Shown: one piece after another, positions 55,484 to 64,000 of the stretch | Position numbering within the stretch: the stretch's first letter is position 1 | How the letters are laid out: each line of letters opens with the position of its first letter | Assembly (NCBI GenBank): GCA_001898185.1 | Contig: MKTI01000004.1 | Location: forward strand, 62,001-126,000 | DNA from: Cellulomonas sp. 73-145 | GTDB taxonomy: Bacteria > Actinomycetota > Actinomycetes > Actinomycetales > Cellulomonadaceae | DNA: 64,000 nt | Direction: 5' to 3' | Made by a program: the position numbers and the translations under genes | The notes under the pieces: model-generated | Seen by the model: only the letters and a program-made list of their open reading frames with translations | What the model was told of the DNA's origin: nothing | Database searches by the model: none

Positions 55484-56803
55484 ATGAGCAACGAGAGCTG
55501 GAACTTCGAGACCCGCCAGATCCATGCCGGCCAGGTGCCGGACCCGACGACGGGCGCCCGCGCCCTGCCGATCTACCAGACCACGTCCTACGTGTTCGAC
55601 TCCGCCCAGCAGGCCGCCGACCGGTTCGCGCTCAAGGAGCTCGGCCCGATCTACACCCGCATCGGCAACCCGACCCAGGAGGTCGTGGAGAACCGCGTCG
55701 CGAGCCTCGAGGGCGGTGTCGGCGCCCTGCTGGTCGCCTCCGGCCAGGCTGCCGAGACGTTCGCCATCCTCAACGTCGCCGAGGCCGGTGACCACGTGGT
55801 GGCCAGCCCGTCGCTCTACGGCGGCACGTACAACCTGCTGCACTACACGCTGGCCAAGCTGGGCATCGAGACGACGTTCGTCGACGACCCGCACGACCCC
55901 GAGTCGTGGCGCGCGGCGATCCGCCCCAACACCAAGCTCTTCTACGCCGAGACGATCCCCAACCCGAAGTCCGATGTGCTGGACATCGAGACGGTGGCCG
56001 GTGTCGCCCACGAGTACGGCGTCCCGCTGATCGTGGACAACACCGTCGGCACGCCGTACCTGATCAACCCGCTGCAGTGGGGTGCCGACGTCGTCGTGCA
56101 CTCGGCCACCAAGTACCTGGGCGGGCACGGCTCGGCCATCGGCGGCGTGATCGTCGACGGCGGGTCCTTCGACTACGCGCAGTACCCCGAGCGCTTCCCC
56201 AACTACAACACCCCGGACCCGTCGTACAACGGCCTGGTGTTCGCCCGTGACCTCGGCGTCGGCGGCGCGTTCGGCGTCAACCTGTCCTACATCCTCAAGG
56301 CCCGCGTGCAGCTGCTGCGCGACCTCGGCTCGGCGGTCAGCCCGTTCAACGCCTTCCTCATCGCGCAGGGCATCGAGACGCTCTCGCTGCGCGTCGAGCG
56401 GCACGTGGCCAACGCCCAGAAGGTCGCCGAGTGGCTCGAGGCCCGCGAGGACGTGCTGGGCGTGCACTACGCCGGGCTCGAGTCCTCGCCGTGGCACGCG
56501 AACCAGCTGAAGTACGCGCCGCGCGGCGCCGGTGCGGTGCTGGCGTTCGAGATCGAGGGCGGTGCCGAGGCCGGCAAGGCGTTCGTCTCCGCGCTGGAGC
56601 TGCACTCGAACGTGGCGAACATCGGCGACGTGCGGTCGCTGGTGATCCACCCGGCGTCGACGACGCACAGCCAGCTGACGGCCGAGGAGCAGGCGCTGTC
56701 CGGCGTGACGCCCGGCCTGGTCCGGCTCGCCGTCGGCATCGAGCACATCGACGACATCCTGGCCGACCTCGAGGCGGGGTTCCGCGCGGCGAAGGGCGCC
56801 TGA
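55484..56803 (+). CDS. metY: O-acetylhomoserine sulfhydrylase (PLP enzyme)
   Basis: A 439-residue Cys/Met-metabolism PLP enzyme that makes homocysteine from O-acetylhomoserine and sulfide. The PLP lysine is Lys210 in HSATKYLGGHG; FETRQIHAGQVPDPTTGAR and IYQTTSYVF at the N-terminus fit the OAH class, whose length (about 430) it matches. The ATG is preceded by AGCAGGAGCG. It is followed 4 nt later by metX, which supplies its substrate. Confidence 0.94.
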   Translation: MSNESWNFETRQIHAGQVPDPTTGARALPIYQTTSYVFDSAQQAADRFALKELGPIYTRIGNPTQEVVENRVASLEGGVGALLVASGQAAETFAILNVAEAGDHVVASPSLYGGTYNLLHYTLAKLGIETTFVDDPHDPESWRAAIRPNTKLFYAETIPNPKSDVLDIETVAGVAHEYGVPLIVDNTVGTPYLINPLQWGADVVVHSATKYLGGHGSAIGGVIVDGGSFDYAQYPERFPNYNTPDPSYNGLVFARDLGVGGAFGVNLSYILKARVQLLRDLGSAVSPFNAFLIAQGIETLSLRVERHVANAQKVAEWLEAREDVLGVHYAGLESSPWHANQLKYAPRGAGAVLAFEIEGGAEAGKAFVSALELHSNVANIGDVRSLVIHPASTTHSQLTAEEQALSGVTPGLVRLAVGIEHIDDILADLEAGFRAAKGA

Positions 56804-56807
56804 CCCC

Positions 56808-58040
56808 ATGTGTGCCGACACGCCTCGCCCGTCCGCCGACCGTGCCCACCGGTCGGCGGGCGGGCGGGCGTCGTCCACCAGCCGCATCCCCCCGGCGCTG
56901 CGCCCACCGGTGCGCGCGACGGCCGCCTGGCGGGAGGGCGACCCGGTCGGCAACCGCCGGTTCGCAGACCTCGGCCCGTTCGCGCTCGAGTCGGGCGGCC
57001 GGCTGCCGGCCGTCCGGCTCGCCTACGAGACGTGGGGCACCCTGTCGCCGTCGGGCGACAACGCGGTGCTGGTGCTGCACGCGCTGACCGGCGACTCCCA
57101 CGTCACCGGTCCGGCCGGCCCCGGTCACCCGACCGAGGGCTGGTGGTCCTCCCTGATCGGCCCCGGTGCGCCGATCGACACCGACCGGTACTTCGTCGTC
57201 GCGCCGAACGTGCTGGGCGGGTGCCAGGGCTCCACGGGTCCGGCATCGCTCGCGCCCGACGGCCGACCGTGGGGCGGCCGGTTCCCGCTGCTGACGGTCC
57301 GCGACCAGGTCGCCGCCGAGGTGCGGCTCGCCGACCTGCTCGGCATCGACCAGTGGGCCCTGGTGATCGGCGGCTCGATGGGCGGTCACCGGGCGCTCGA
57401 GTGGGCCGTGTCCGCGCGCGAGCGCGTGGCGGCCGTCGCGGCGATCGCCACCTGCGCCCAGACCTCCGGCGACCAGATCGCCGGTTTCCACACCCAGCTC
57501 GCGGCGATCACCGCCGACCCCGGGTACCGCGGCGGCGACTACTACGACGCGCCCGACGGCAGTGGCCCGCACGTCGGCCTCGGCATCGCCCGGCAGATCG
57601 CGCACCAGACCTACCGGTCGGCGCGGGAGCTCGACGAGCGGTTCGGGCGGATCCCGCAGGGCGGTGAGGAGCCGCTCGAGGGCGGCCGGTTCGCCGTCCA
57701 GTCGTACCTCGACCACCACGGCGACAAGCTGGCGCGGCGGTTCGACGCGAACACCTACGTGACGCTGACCCGCACGATGATCACCCACGACCTCGGCCGC
57801 GACCGCGGCGGGGTCGAGGCGGCCCTCGCGGGCGTGACCGCGCGTGCCCTGGTGGTGGCCGTCGACTCCGACCGCCTGTTCACGCCGGCGCAGTCCGAGC
57901 GGATCGCCGCCGGCATCCGCGGCGCCGGCCCGGTGCGGTACGTCCGCTCCGAGTACGGGCACGACGGGTTCCTCATCGAGGAGGGCCAGGTCGGCGCGCT
58001 CGTCGCGGACTTCCTCGGCGACGACGTCCGCGTGCGCTGA
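56808..58040 (+). CDS. metX: Homoserine O-acetyltransferase
   Basis: A 410-residue alpha/beta hydrolase-fold transferase that activates homoserine with acetyl-CoA. The nucleophile is Ser190 in VIGGSMGGHRALEW; the Asp and His lie in VAVDSDRLFTPAQSE and SEYGHDGFLIE. It has a 40-residue Ser/Arg-rich N-terminal extension before GDPVGNRRFADLG, so a start further in is possible, but no good ribosome-binding site is visible there. Confidence 0.93.
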   Translation: MCADTPRPSADRAHRSAGGRASSTSRIPPALRPPVRATAAWREGDPVGNRRFADLGPFALESGGRLPAVRLAYETWGTLSPSGDNAVLVLHALTGDSHVTGPAGPGHPTEGWWSSLIGPGAPIDTDRYFVVAPNVLGGCQGSTGPASLAPDGRPWGGRFPLLTVRDQVAAEVRLADLLGIDQWALVIGGSMGGHRALEWAVSARERVAAVAAIATCAQTSGDQIAGFHTQLAAITADPGYRGGDYYDAPDGSGPHVGLGIARQIAHQTYRSARELDERFGRIPQGGEEPLEGGRFAVQSYLDHHGDKLARRFDANTYVTLTRTMITHDLGRDRGGVEAALAGVTARALVVAVDSDRLFTPAQSERIAAGIRGAGPVRYVRSEYGHDGFLIEEGQVGALVADFLGDDVRVR

Positions 58041-58177
58041 CCCGCACCGCGCACCAGACCGGCAGCCTCACACCGGCCCCGAACCCGAAGGCGACTCGGA
58101 CTCGGACGCGCGCCCGGTCGCAGCCCTGTCCCCGTCCCGGACCCGCCCCAGTCCCAGCCCCTGTCGCGGTCTGGTCC

Positions 58178-58303
58178 CAGTCCCAGTCCCGGTCGCGGTC
58201 TTGTCCCGGTCCCGGTCGCGGTCTTGTCCCGGTGCCGGTCGCGGTCTTGTCCCGGTCCCGGTCGCGGCGTTGTCGGGGTCCCGGTCGCGGCCTTGTCGCC
58301 GCC
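58178..58303. repeat. Minisatellite of 23-bp units
   Basis: Four clean tandem copies of a 23-bp unit (TTGTCCCGGTCCCGGTCGCG plus GTC) run from 58201 to 58292, with degenerate partial units on each side. The unit is not a multiple of three and frames across it are arbitrary, so it is non-coding. It is the first half of the 652-bp gene-free gap 58041-58692 between the convergent metX and ABC exporter genes. Confidence 0.85.
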
Positions 58304-58325
58304 TTGTCCCAGTCCCGGATAGACA

Positions 58326-58373
58326 TTTCGCGGTGTACGCCTGATGTACGCACGCCGGGCGTACACCGCGAAA
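58326..58373. repeat. Third copy of the palindromic element (core only)
   Basis: A perfect 16-bp inverted repeat (TTTCGCGGTGTACGCC 58326-58341 with 58358-58373) encloses a 16-nt centre that matches the palindromes at 13439-13476 and 14449-14486 apart from transitions. It stands between two minisatellites in a convergent intergenic region, a position fitting a bidirectional terminator. Confidence 0.75.
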
Positions 58374-58436
58374 ACACAGGCCGGGCCCTGCGCGTCCGCC
58401 GGCCCTCGCACGTCGCGGCCGCCGCGCGGGTCGGCC

Positions 58437-58564
58437 GTCGCGGGTCTCGGCTGTCGCACGGGTCGGCCGTCGCAGGTCTCGGCTGTCGCACGGGTCGGCC
58501 GTCGCAGGTCTCGGCTGTCGCACGGGTCGGTCGTCGCAGGTCTCGGTCGTCGCAGGTCTCGGCC
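58437..58564. repeat. Minisatellite of 16/32-bp units
   Basis: Eight 16-bp units fill 128 bp. They form three 32-bp dimers (GTCGCAGGTCTCGGCT followed by GTCGCACGGGTCGGCC) and two final monomers. Non-coding by unit length. There are no unique spacers, so this is not a CRISPR array. Confidence 0.88.
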
Positions 58565-58692
58565 GGCGCACGTCCCGGCCTTCGCACTCCGCGGCCGGCG
58601 CGCGGTCACGCCATCACGCGGCCGGACCGTCGCCCGCCGTGGCTAGCGGCTTGCGCCGCGCGCGGCCGAACGACTGCCAGGCCGAGGCCGGA

Positions 58693-60678
58693 TCAGGCGT
58701 CCGCCTCCACCGCCGCCCCCGCAAACTGCGACTGGTACAGCCGGTAGTACGCACCCATGGCGGTGATCAGCTCGTCGTGCGTGCCCTGCTCGACGATCGC
58801 GCCGTGCTCCATCACCAGGATCAGGTCGGCGTCGCGGATGGTGGACAGGCGGTGGGCGATGACGAACGACGTCCGCCCCTCGCGCAGTGTGGCCATCGCC
58901 CGCTGCAGCAGACGCTCGGTGCGGGTGTCCACCGAGGACGTGGCCTCGTCGAGGATCAGCACCGACGGCTGCGCGACGAACGCCCGCGCGATCGTCAGCA
59001 GCTGCTTCTCCCCTGCCGAGAGGTTGGCGGCGTCCTCCTCGAGCACCGTGTCGTACCCGTGCGGCAGCGAGTGCACGAACCGGTCGACGTAGGTCGCCCG
59101 CGCGGCCTCCAGCACCTCCTCGTCCGTGGCGGACTGCCGCCCGTACCGGATGTTCTCGGTGATGGTGCCGGCGAACAGCCACGGGTCCTGCAGCACCATG
59201 CCGGTGCGTGCTCGGGCGTCGTGCCTGGTCAGCGTGGCGATGTCCTGGCCGTTGACCAGGATGCGTCCGCCGTCCAGCTCGTAGAACCGCATGAGCAGGT
59301 TCACCAGCGTCGTCTTGCCGGCACCGGTCGGACCGACGATGGCGACCGTCTGGCCGGGGTGCACGGTGAAGGACAGGTCCTCGATTAGCGGCTGGTCGGG
59401 GCTGTAGGAGAAGTGCACGTGCTCGAACTCGATGGTGCCGTCACCGTCGGCCGGTGCCGGTGCGGGGACGGTGTCAGGGCTCTGCTCGTCCTCGTCGAGC
59501 AGCTGGAACACGCGCTCGGCGGAGGCCGTGCCGGACTGCACCACCGCGGCCATGCCACCCAGCTGGGACAGCGGCTGGCTGAACATCTGCGCGTACTGGA
59601 TGAACGCCTGCACGCTGCCGAGGCGCATCGACCCGTTGGCCACCATCAGCCCGCCGAGCACCGCGATGCCGACGTACGTCAGGTTGCCGACGAACGACAT
59701 GCCCGGCCAGATGATCCCGGAGAGGAACTGCGCCGAGAACGACGCCTGGTACAGCTCCTCGTTCTCCGCCCGGAACCGCTGCTGGAACTCGGCGCGGCGG
59801 CCGAACACCTTGACCAGCGCGTGGCCGGAGAACGACTCCTCGACGCGGGCGTTCAGCCGACCGACCTTGCGCCACTGGATGCCGAACGCCTTCTGCGAGC
59901 GCGGCCCGATGATCCCGAAGATCACGCCCATCAACGGCAGGGACACCAGGGCGACCAGCGCCAGCTTCCAGCTGATCGAGAACATCATGACCAGCACGCC
60001 GATCACGGTCAGCACCGAGGTCAGCGCCCCGGACAGCGACTGCTGCATGGTCTGCGTGATGTTGTCGATGTCGTTGGTGACGCGGGAGATCAGCTCGCCA
60101 CGCTGCACGCGGTCGAAGTACGCCAGCGGCAGCCGGCTGATCTTCTCCTCGACCTGCTCGCGCAGCCGCCACATCGCCCGGACCATCACCACGTTGATGA
60201 CGAAGCCCTGGCCCCAGGTCAGCAGCGCACCCGCCAGGTACAGCGCCAGCACCGTCAGCAGCAGCCGGCCGAGCCGGTCGAAGTCGACGCCGGCACCCGG
60301 CACCAGGTGGTCCATCGCCGCCACCATCGCGGCCAACCGGTCCTGACCCTGCGCGTGCAGACCCGCCACCGCCTGGGCCTGCGTCATCCCCGGCGGGAGC
60401 AGTCGGGAGACGAAGCCGGTGAACACCACGTCGGTCGCCCGGCCGAGCACCCGCGGTGCGAGCACCGTCAGCACCACGCCGGCCGCGCCCATCAGTGTGA
60501 CGGCGACCAGTGCGAGCTTGTACGGGGCCAGCAGCCCCAGCATGCGGGTGAACGACTCCTTGAAGTGGTCCGCCTTGCCCGGCGCGACGGCGGCGCCGAA
60601 CGTGTCGGACGCGAGCCGGGCCTGCTCACCGAGCTCGATCTCGAGCTTCTCGTCCTCGGTCAACGTCTGGTTGCTCAT
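58693..60678 (-). CDS. Heterodimeric ABC exporter subunit with canonical Walker B Glu
   Basis: A 661-residue fused membrane/ATPase exporter half. Six helices begin near LALVAVTLMGAAGVVLTVL; the nucleotide-binding domain has Walker A GPTGAGKT, an atypical signature NLSAGEKQLL and Walker B LILDEATSSVD with the catalytic Glu. It pairs with the next gene, which has the complementary degenerate Walker B; that asymmetry is typical of TM287/288 and BmrCD-like exporters. The N-terminus is a long cytoplasmic segment (about 1-55). The ATG overlaps the partner stop (ATGA). Substrate unknown. Confidence 0.92.
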   Translation of the reverse strand: MSNQTLTEDEKLEIELGEQARLASDTFGAAVAPGKADHFKESFTRMLGLLAPYKLALVAVTLMGAAGVVLTVLAPRVLGRATDVVFTGFVSRLLPPGMTQAQAVAGLHAQGQDRLAAMVAAMDHLVPGAGVDFDRLGRLLLTVLALYLAGALLTWGQGFVINVVMVRAMWRLREQVEEKISRLPLAYFDRVQRGELISRVTNDIDNITQTMQQSLSGALTSVLTVIGVLVMMFSISWKLALVALVSLPLMGVIFGIIGPRSQKAFGIQWRKVGRLNARVEESFSGHALVKVFGRRAEFQQRFRAENEELYQASFSAQFLSGIIWPGMSFVGNLTYVGIAVLGGLMVANGSMRLGSVQAFIQYAQMFSQPLSQLGGMAAVVQSGTASAERVFQLLDEDEQSPDTVPAPAPADGDGTIEFEHVHFSYSPDQPLIEDLSFTVHPGQTVAIVGPTGAGKTTLVNLLMRFYELDGGRILVNGQDIATLTRHDARARTGMVLQDPWLFAGTITENIRYGRQSATDEEVLEAARATYVDRFVHSLPHGYDTVLEEDAANLSAGEKQLLTIARAFVAQPSVLILDEATSSVDTRTERLLQRAMATLREGRTSFVIAHRLSTIRDADLILVMEHGAIVEQGTHDELITAMGAYYRLYQSQFAGAAVEADA

Positions 60679-62840
60679 GCGCCGGCCCCCACAGCGAGCT
60701 GGGACTCCGCGATCTCGCGGTAGGTCTGGTTGGTGGCGAGCAGCTCGGTGTGGGTGCCCGCACCGGCGATGTGCCCGTCCTCGAGCACGAGGATCGAGTC
60801 GGCGTCCGTCACCGTCGAGACGCGCTGGGCGACGACGATCTTGGTGACCTCAGGCAGCTCGCGCCACAGCGCCTGCCGCAGGTGGGCGTCGGTGGCGAGG
60901 TCCAGCGCCGAGAACGAGTCGTCGAAGATCAGCACGGCCGGTCGCCGCACGATCGCGCGGGCGATCGCGAGCCGCTGCCGCTGACCGCCGGACACGTTGG
61001 TGCCGCCCTGCGCGATGCGGGCGTCCAGGCCGCCGTCCATCTGCGCGACGAAGTCGCTCGCCTGCGCGATCTCCAGGGCCTTCCACAGGTCCGCGTCGGT
61101 CGCGTCGTCCCGGCCCAGCCGCAGGTTCGACGCCACGGTTCCCGCGAACAGGAAGGGCCGCTGCGGCACCAGGCCGATCTGCGACCAGAGCGCCTCCATG
61201 TCGGCGTCCCGGACGTCGACGCCGCCGACCCGCACGGTGCCGCCCGTCGCGTCGAACAGCCGCGGGATCAGCGACACCAGCGTCGTCTTGCCCGCACCCG
61301 TCGAGCCGATCAGGGCGACGGTCTGCCCGGGGCGGGCGGTGAACGAGATGCCGGACAGCACCGCGTGCTCGGCCTCGGGGTAGGAGAACGTCACGTCGGC
61401 GAACGCGACCTCGCCCGGGGTCGGCAGCTGGTGCACCGGCTCGGCGGCCTCCGTCAGCGTCGAGCGGCTGGCCAGCACCTCGCTGATCCGCTCGGCGGAC
61501 ACGGCGGCGCGCGGCAGCATCACGGTCATGAAGGACGCCATCAGGACGCCCATGAGGATCTGACCGACGTACTGCATGAACGCCAGCAGCGTGCCGATCT
61601 GCACCTGCCCCTCGTTCACCTTGATGCCGCCGAACCAGATGACGCCGATCACGGTGACGTTCAGCACGAGCATGACGAGCGGGAACAGCGCGACGAACAG
61701 GGAGCCGATCTTGCGGCCGACGACCATGATGTCGGTGTTCGCCAGCCGGAACCGCTCCGCCTCGATCGTCTCGCGGACGAACGCCCTGACCACGCGCACG
61801 CCGGTCAGCTGCTCGCGCATGATGCGGTTCACCGCGTCGAGCTTGAGCTGGTAGGACCGGAACAGCGGGACCATCCGGCTGATCACCAGCCCGGCGATGA
61901 TCAGCAGCGCGGGCACGGCGACGGCGATGATCCAGGACAGCCCGACGTCCTGCCGCAGGGCCATCACGATCCCGCCGATCGCCAGCAGCGGGGCGCTGAC
62001 CAGCATCGTCGAGCCCATCATCGCCAGCATCTGCACCTGCTGGACGTTCACCTTGATGCCGCCGAACCAGATGACGCCGATCACGGTGACGTTCAGCACG
62101 AGCATGACGAGCGGGAACAGCGCGACGAACAGGGAGCCGATCTTGCGGCCGACGACCATGATGTCGGTGTTCGCCAGCCGGAACCGCTCCGCCTCGATCG
62201 TCTCGCGGACGAACGCCCTGACCACGCGCACGCCGGTCAGCTGCTCGCGCATGATGCGGTTCACCGCGTCGAGCTTGAGCTGGTAGGACCGGAACAGCGG
62301 GACCATCCGGCTGATCACCAGCCCGGCGATGATCAGCAGCGCGGGCACGGCGACGGCGATGATCCAGGACAGCCCGACGTCCTGCCGCAGGGCCATCACG
62401 ATCCCGCCGATCGCCAGCAGCGGGGCGCTGACCAGCATCGTCGAGCCCATCATCGCCAGCATCTGCACCTGCTGGACGTCGTTGGTGTTGCGGGTGATCA
62501 GCGACCCGGCGCCGAACTGCGAGATCTCGCGCTCCGAGAAGCCGCTGACCTGGTGGTACACCTCGTCGCGGATGTCCCGCCCCAGCTGCATCGACGCGCG
62601 CGCCGCGAGGTACGTCGCGATGATCGCGGCCACGATCTGGCCCAGCGACACGGCCAGCATGAAGCCGCCGGTGCGCCAGATGTAGCCGGTGTCGCCCGCG
62701 GCCACGCCCTTGTCGATCACGTCGGCGTTGAGGCTGGGCAGGTAGAGCATCGCCAGAGCGGAGGCCAGCTGGAACACCAGCACGCCCGCGAGCAGCGGTC
62801 GGTACGGGCGCAGGTAGCGCCACAGCAGTCGTGCGAGCAC
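60675..62840 (-). CDS. Heterodimeric ABC exporter subunit with internal 144-residue duplication
   Basis: A 721-residue exporter half; the expected length is about 577. The NBD has Walker A GSTGAGKT, a canonical NVSGGQRQR and a degenerate Walker B VLIFDDSFSALD (Asp where the catalytic Glu should be). In the membrane domain residues about 121-264 are repeated exactly as 265-408, covering the segments corresponding to helices 3, 4 and 5. Adding three helices would invert the topology of helix 6 and the ATPase, so the product as read is probably non-functional, unless the duplication is an assembly error. Confidence 0.9.
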   Translation of the reverse strand: MLARLLWRYLRPYRPLLAGVLVFQLASALAMLYLPSLNADVIDKGVAAGDTGYIWRTGGFMLAVSLGQIVAAIIATYLAARASMQLGRDIRDEVYHQVSGFSEREISQFGAGSLITRNTNDVQQVQMLAMMGSTMLVSAPLLAIGGIVMALRQDVGLSWIIAVAVPALLIIAGLVISRMVPLFRSYQLKLDAVNRIMREQLTGVRVVRAFVRETIEAERFRLANTDIMVVGRKIGSLFVALFPLVMLVLNVTVIGVIWFGGIKVNVQQVQMLAMMGSTMLVSAPLLAIGGIVMALRQDVGLSWIIAVAVPALLIIAGLVISRMVPLFRSYQLKLDAVNRIMREQLTGVRVVRAFVRETIEAERFRLANTDIMVVGRKIGSLFVALFPLVMLVLNVTVIGVIWFGGIKVNEGQVQIGTLLAFMQYVGQILMGVLMASFMTVMLPRAAVSAERISEVLASRSTLTEAAEPVHQLPTPGEVAFADVTFSYPEAEHAVLSGISFTARPGQTVALIGSTGAGKTTLVSLIPRLFDATGGTVRVGGVDVRDADMEALWSQIGLVPQRPFLFAGTVASNLRLGRDDATDADLWKALEIAQASDFVAQMDGGLDARIAQGGTNVSGGQRQRLAIARAIVRRPAVLIFDDSFSALDLATDAHLRQALWRELPEVTKIVVAQRVSTVTDADSILVLEDGHIAGAGTHTELLATNQTYREIAESQLAVGAGA
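61613..62479. repeat. Perfect 432-bp in-frame tandem duplication inside the ABC exporter gene
   Basis: The blocks 61613-62047 and 62045-62479 read the same throughout and share a 3-bp CGT at the junction; the period is 432 bp (144 codons). The two copies give the same translations on both strands. Lack of any divergence means a very recent event or an artefact. Confidence 0.93.
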
Positions 62841-63074
62841 GGGTGTCTCCAGGGGAAACGGTGGGCTGGTTGAGGTGTCCGCGGACGACGGGGAACCTCA
62901 GCGAGACCCCCGTTCACGCTCGCCGTCAGCGTTCCACACGCCACCGACACGGCCGCAAGCCCTTATGCCCTGGGCGTGATCGCCGTGCTCGACCCGTCCC
63001 CCGCCCGTGCTGGACATCTGCCCAGTCGGCGGACCCGGCGAGCAGTCCCCGCCCGTCGACTGCAGCATGAGGGC

Positions 63075-63806
63075 ATGCCGCTGCCCGCCACCGAGATCGC
63101 CCTGCTCACCGACACGTTGGCCCGCCAGTGGCGCCGCGTCCGCACCTGGGTGGGGGATGCGGTCGGCGACGACGTGCGGGGAGAGCCGTCGGTGCTGCCC
63201 GGGTGGACGGTCGCCGAGCTCGTCGCGCACCTCGCCCGTGCCATGGATGCCTTGGCCGTCTGCGTCCCGGCCGAGCCGACGACGGTGCCGGCCACGTTCG
63301 CGGAGTACCTCGGCAGCTACCCGGACCGTGCCGAAGAGGTGGCTGAGACCGCCCGGATCATCGCGCGGCAGATCGAGGACGCCCCGCTGCAGTGGGCGGA
63401 CGCCCGTGCGACGGCCGCGCTGCACGAGGCGGAGTCGCTGGGGCCCGACGACGTCGTCGTGCAGGGCCGCCGCGCCCCGGTGCTGCTGAGCACGATGCTG
63501 GTGTCCCGCATCCTCGAGCTGGTCGTGCACGCGGACGACCTGCTGCGCTCGGTCCGTCGCGTCCGCGGCGCCGACGCCGCGCCCGACCCCGTGGACCCGG
63601 TCGCGCTGCACCTGGTGGCCGAGGAGCTGCTCGACATCGTCGTCGCGCGCGGCGGCTGGGACCTGGAGGTCGCGGACGCGCGGCTGTGGCTGCGGCTCGC
63701 CGCCGGACGGGTCCCCTACGACGTCGACGCGCTCGCCCGCGCCCTGCACCCCCGCTTCGCGTCCGACGCGGTGCCCGACCTCGGCCGGATGCTGCCGCTG
63801 CTCTGA
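63075..63806 (+). CDS. Maleylpyruvate isomerase family / mycothiol-dependent (DinB-2) protein
   Basis: A 243-residue protein of the actinobacterial MDMPI/DinB-like family: N-terminal four-helix bundle (VLPGWTVAELVAHLARAMDAL with the metal-site His, and RILELVVHADDLLRSV with the second His). The exact substrate is unknown; members usually carry out mycothiol-dependent conjugation or isomerisation in the cytoplasm. The ATG is at 63075-63077 with GAGGG immediately upstream, closer than usual. Divergent from the ABC exporter genes; 234 bp between them hold nothing else recognisable. Confidence 0.8.
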   Translation: MPLPATEIALLTDTLARQWRRVRTWVGDAVGDDVRGEPSVLPGWTVAELVAHLARAMDALAVCVPAEPTTVPATFAEYLGSYPDRAEEVAETARIIARQIEDAPLQWADARATAALHEAESLGPDDVVVQGRRAPVLLSTMLVSRILELVVHADDLLRSVRRVRGADAAPDPVDPVALHLVAEELLDIVVARGGWDLEVADARLWLRLAAGRVPYDVDALARALHPRFASDAVPDLGRMLPLL

Positions 63807-63842
63807 GCGGACGCGTCACCGGCAGTCACTACGGTGACACCC

Positions 63843-64000
63843 ATGCTCGCCGCGTACGCCGCCCGGTCCGACGCCGAGGACCCGCTGACCGCCCTCGAGG
63901 TCGGGGAGCGCCCCGATCCGCAGCCGCGCGACGGCTGGACCGTGGTGACCGTCAGGGCAGCGGCGCTGAACCACCACGACCTGTGGTCGCTGCGCGGTGT
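63843..64000 (+). CDS. Medium-chain (zinc-type) dehydrogenase, N-terminal part, cut by window end
   Basis: ATG 63843 opens a frame that runs off the window after 52 complete codons. The start MLAAYAARSDAEDPLTALEV and the segment VTVRAAALNHHDLWSLRGV match the N-terminal GroES-like fold of alcohol dehydrogenase/quinone-reductase-type MDR proteins. Substrate cannot be judged from this fragment. Confidence 0.75.
   Translation, partial: MLAAYAARSDAEDPLTALEVGERPDPQPRDGWTVVTVRAAALNHHDLWSLRG

Noticed and set aside
58437..58564. CRISPR-like regular repeats
   Set aside because: The 16/32-bp units abut one another without unique spacers, and no cas genes are near.

Overview
The window comes from a very GC-rich actinobacterium. 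The order of the housekeeping genes (lsr2, lysS ... panC, DUF2520, DUF3180, folKB, folP, folE, ftsH, hpt, tilS, DUF2342, dacB, ppa) follows the block I know from Mycobacterium tuberculosis Rv3596c-Rv3628. Intracellular xylan-degrading enzymes and Lsr2 suggest a plant-polymer-degrading member of the Micrococcales, for example a Cellulomonas-like organism. That assignment is inference; no rRNA gene is present.

Region 1 (1-13.3 kb) is a xylo-oligosaccharide locus wrapped around lsr2 and lysS. It holds the end of a xylulokinase gene, a LacI-type regulator followed by a signal-less GH10 xylanase, and a divergent operon of lipoprotein binding protein, two permeases, GH3 and GH43. A perfect 20-bp operator sits between the two divergent units. 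All three glycosidases lack signal peptides, so oligomers are probably imported first and cut in the cytoplasm.

Region 2 (13.3-32.8 kb) is core metabolism on the minus strand with many 1-4-nt overlaps. It contains NAD synthesis (nadB and a nadC fused to an FMN-barrel domain), pantothenate (panC and a DUF2520 reductase), two membrane PH-domain proteins, folate (a FolB-FolK fusion, folP, folE), ftsH, hpt, tilS, a metallopeptidase and dacB, ending at the divergent ppa. A pair of direct repeats with long palindromes flanks two small genes at 13.5-14.3 kb.

Region 3 (32.8-55.0 kb) carries a NlpC/P60 cell-wall hydrolase and a membrane GGDEF/EAL protein, then the most unusual part of the window: a 13-gene minus-strand array. 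It begins with PstC- and PstA-like permeases and ends with a PstB-like ATPase. Between them lie three different phosphate-binding-type proteins, two proteins with WxL-like C-termini, two DUF916-like proteins, two copies of an unrecognised secreted domain, a small Ig-like membrane protein, and a sortase-fold protein lacking both the catalytic His and Cys. A lytic transglycosylase and a small DUF1508-like gene lie upstream.

Region 4 (55.0-64.0 kb) holds metY-metX, a 650-bp gene-free stretch made of two minisatellites around a palindrome, a heterodimeric ABC exporter pair whose second subunit carries a perfect in-frame 432-bp tandem duplication, a mycothiol-dependent-isomerase-like protein, and the start of a medium-chain dehydrogenase gene cut by the window edge.
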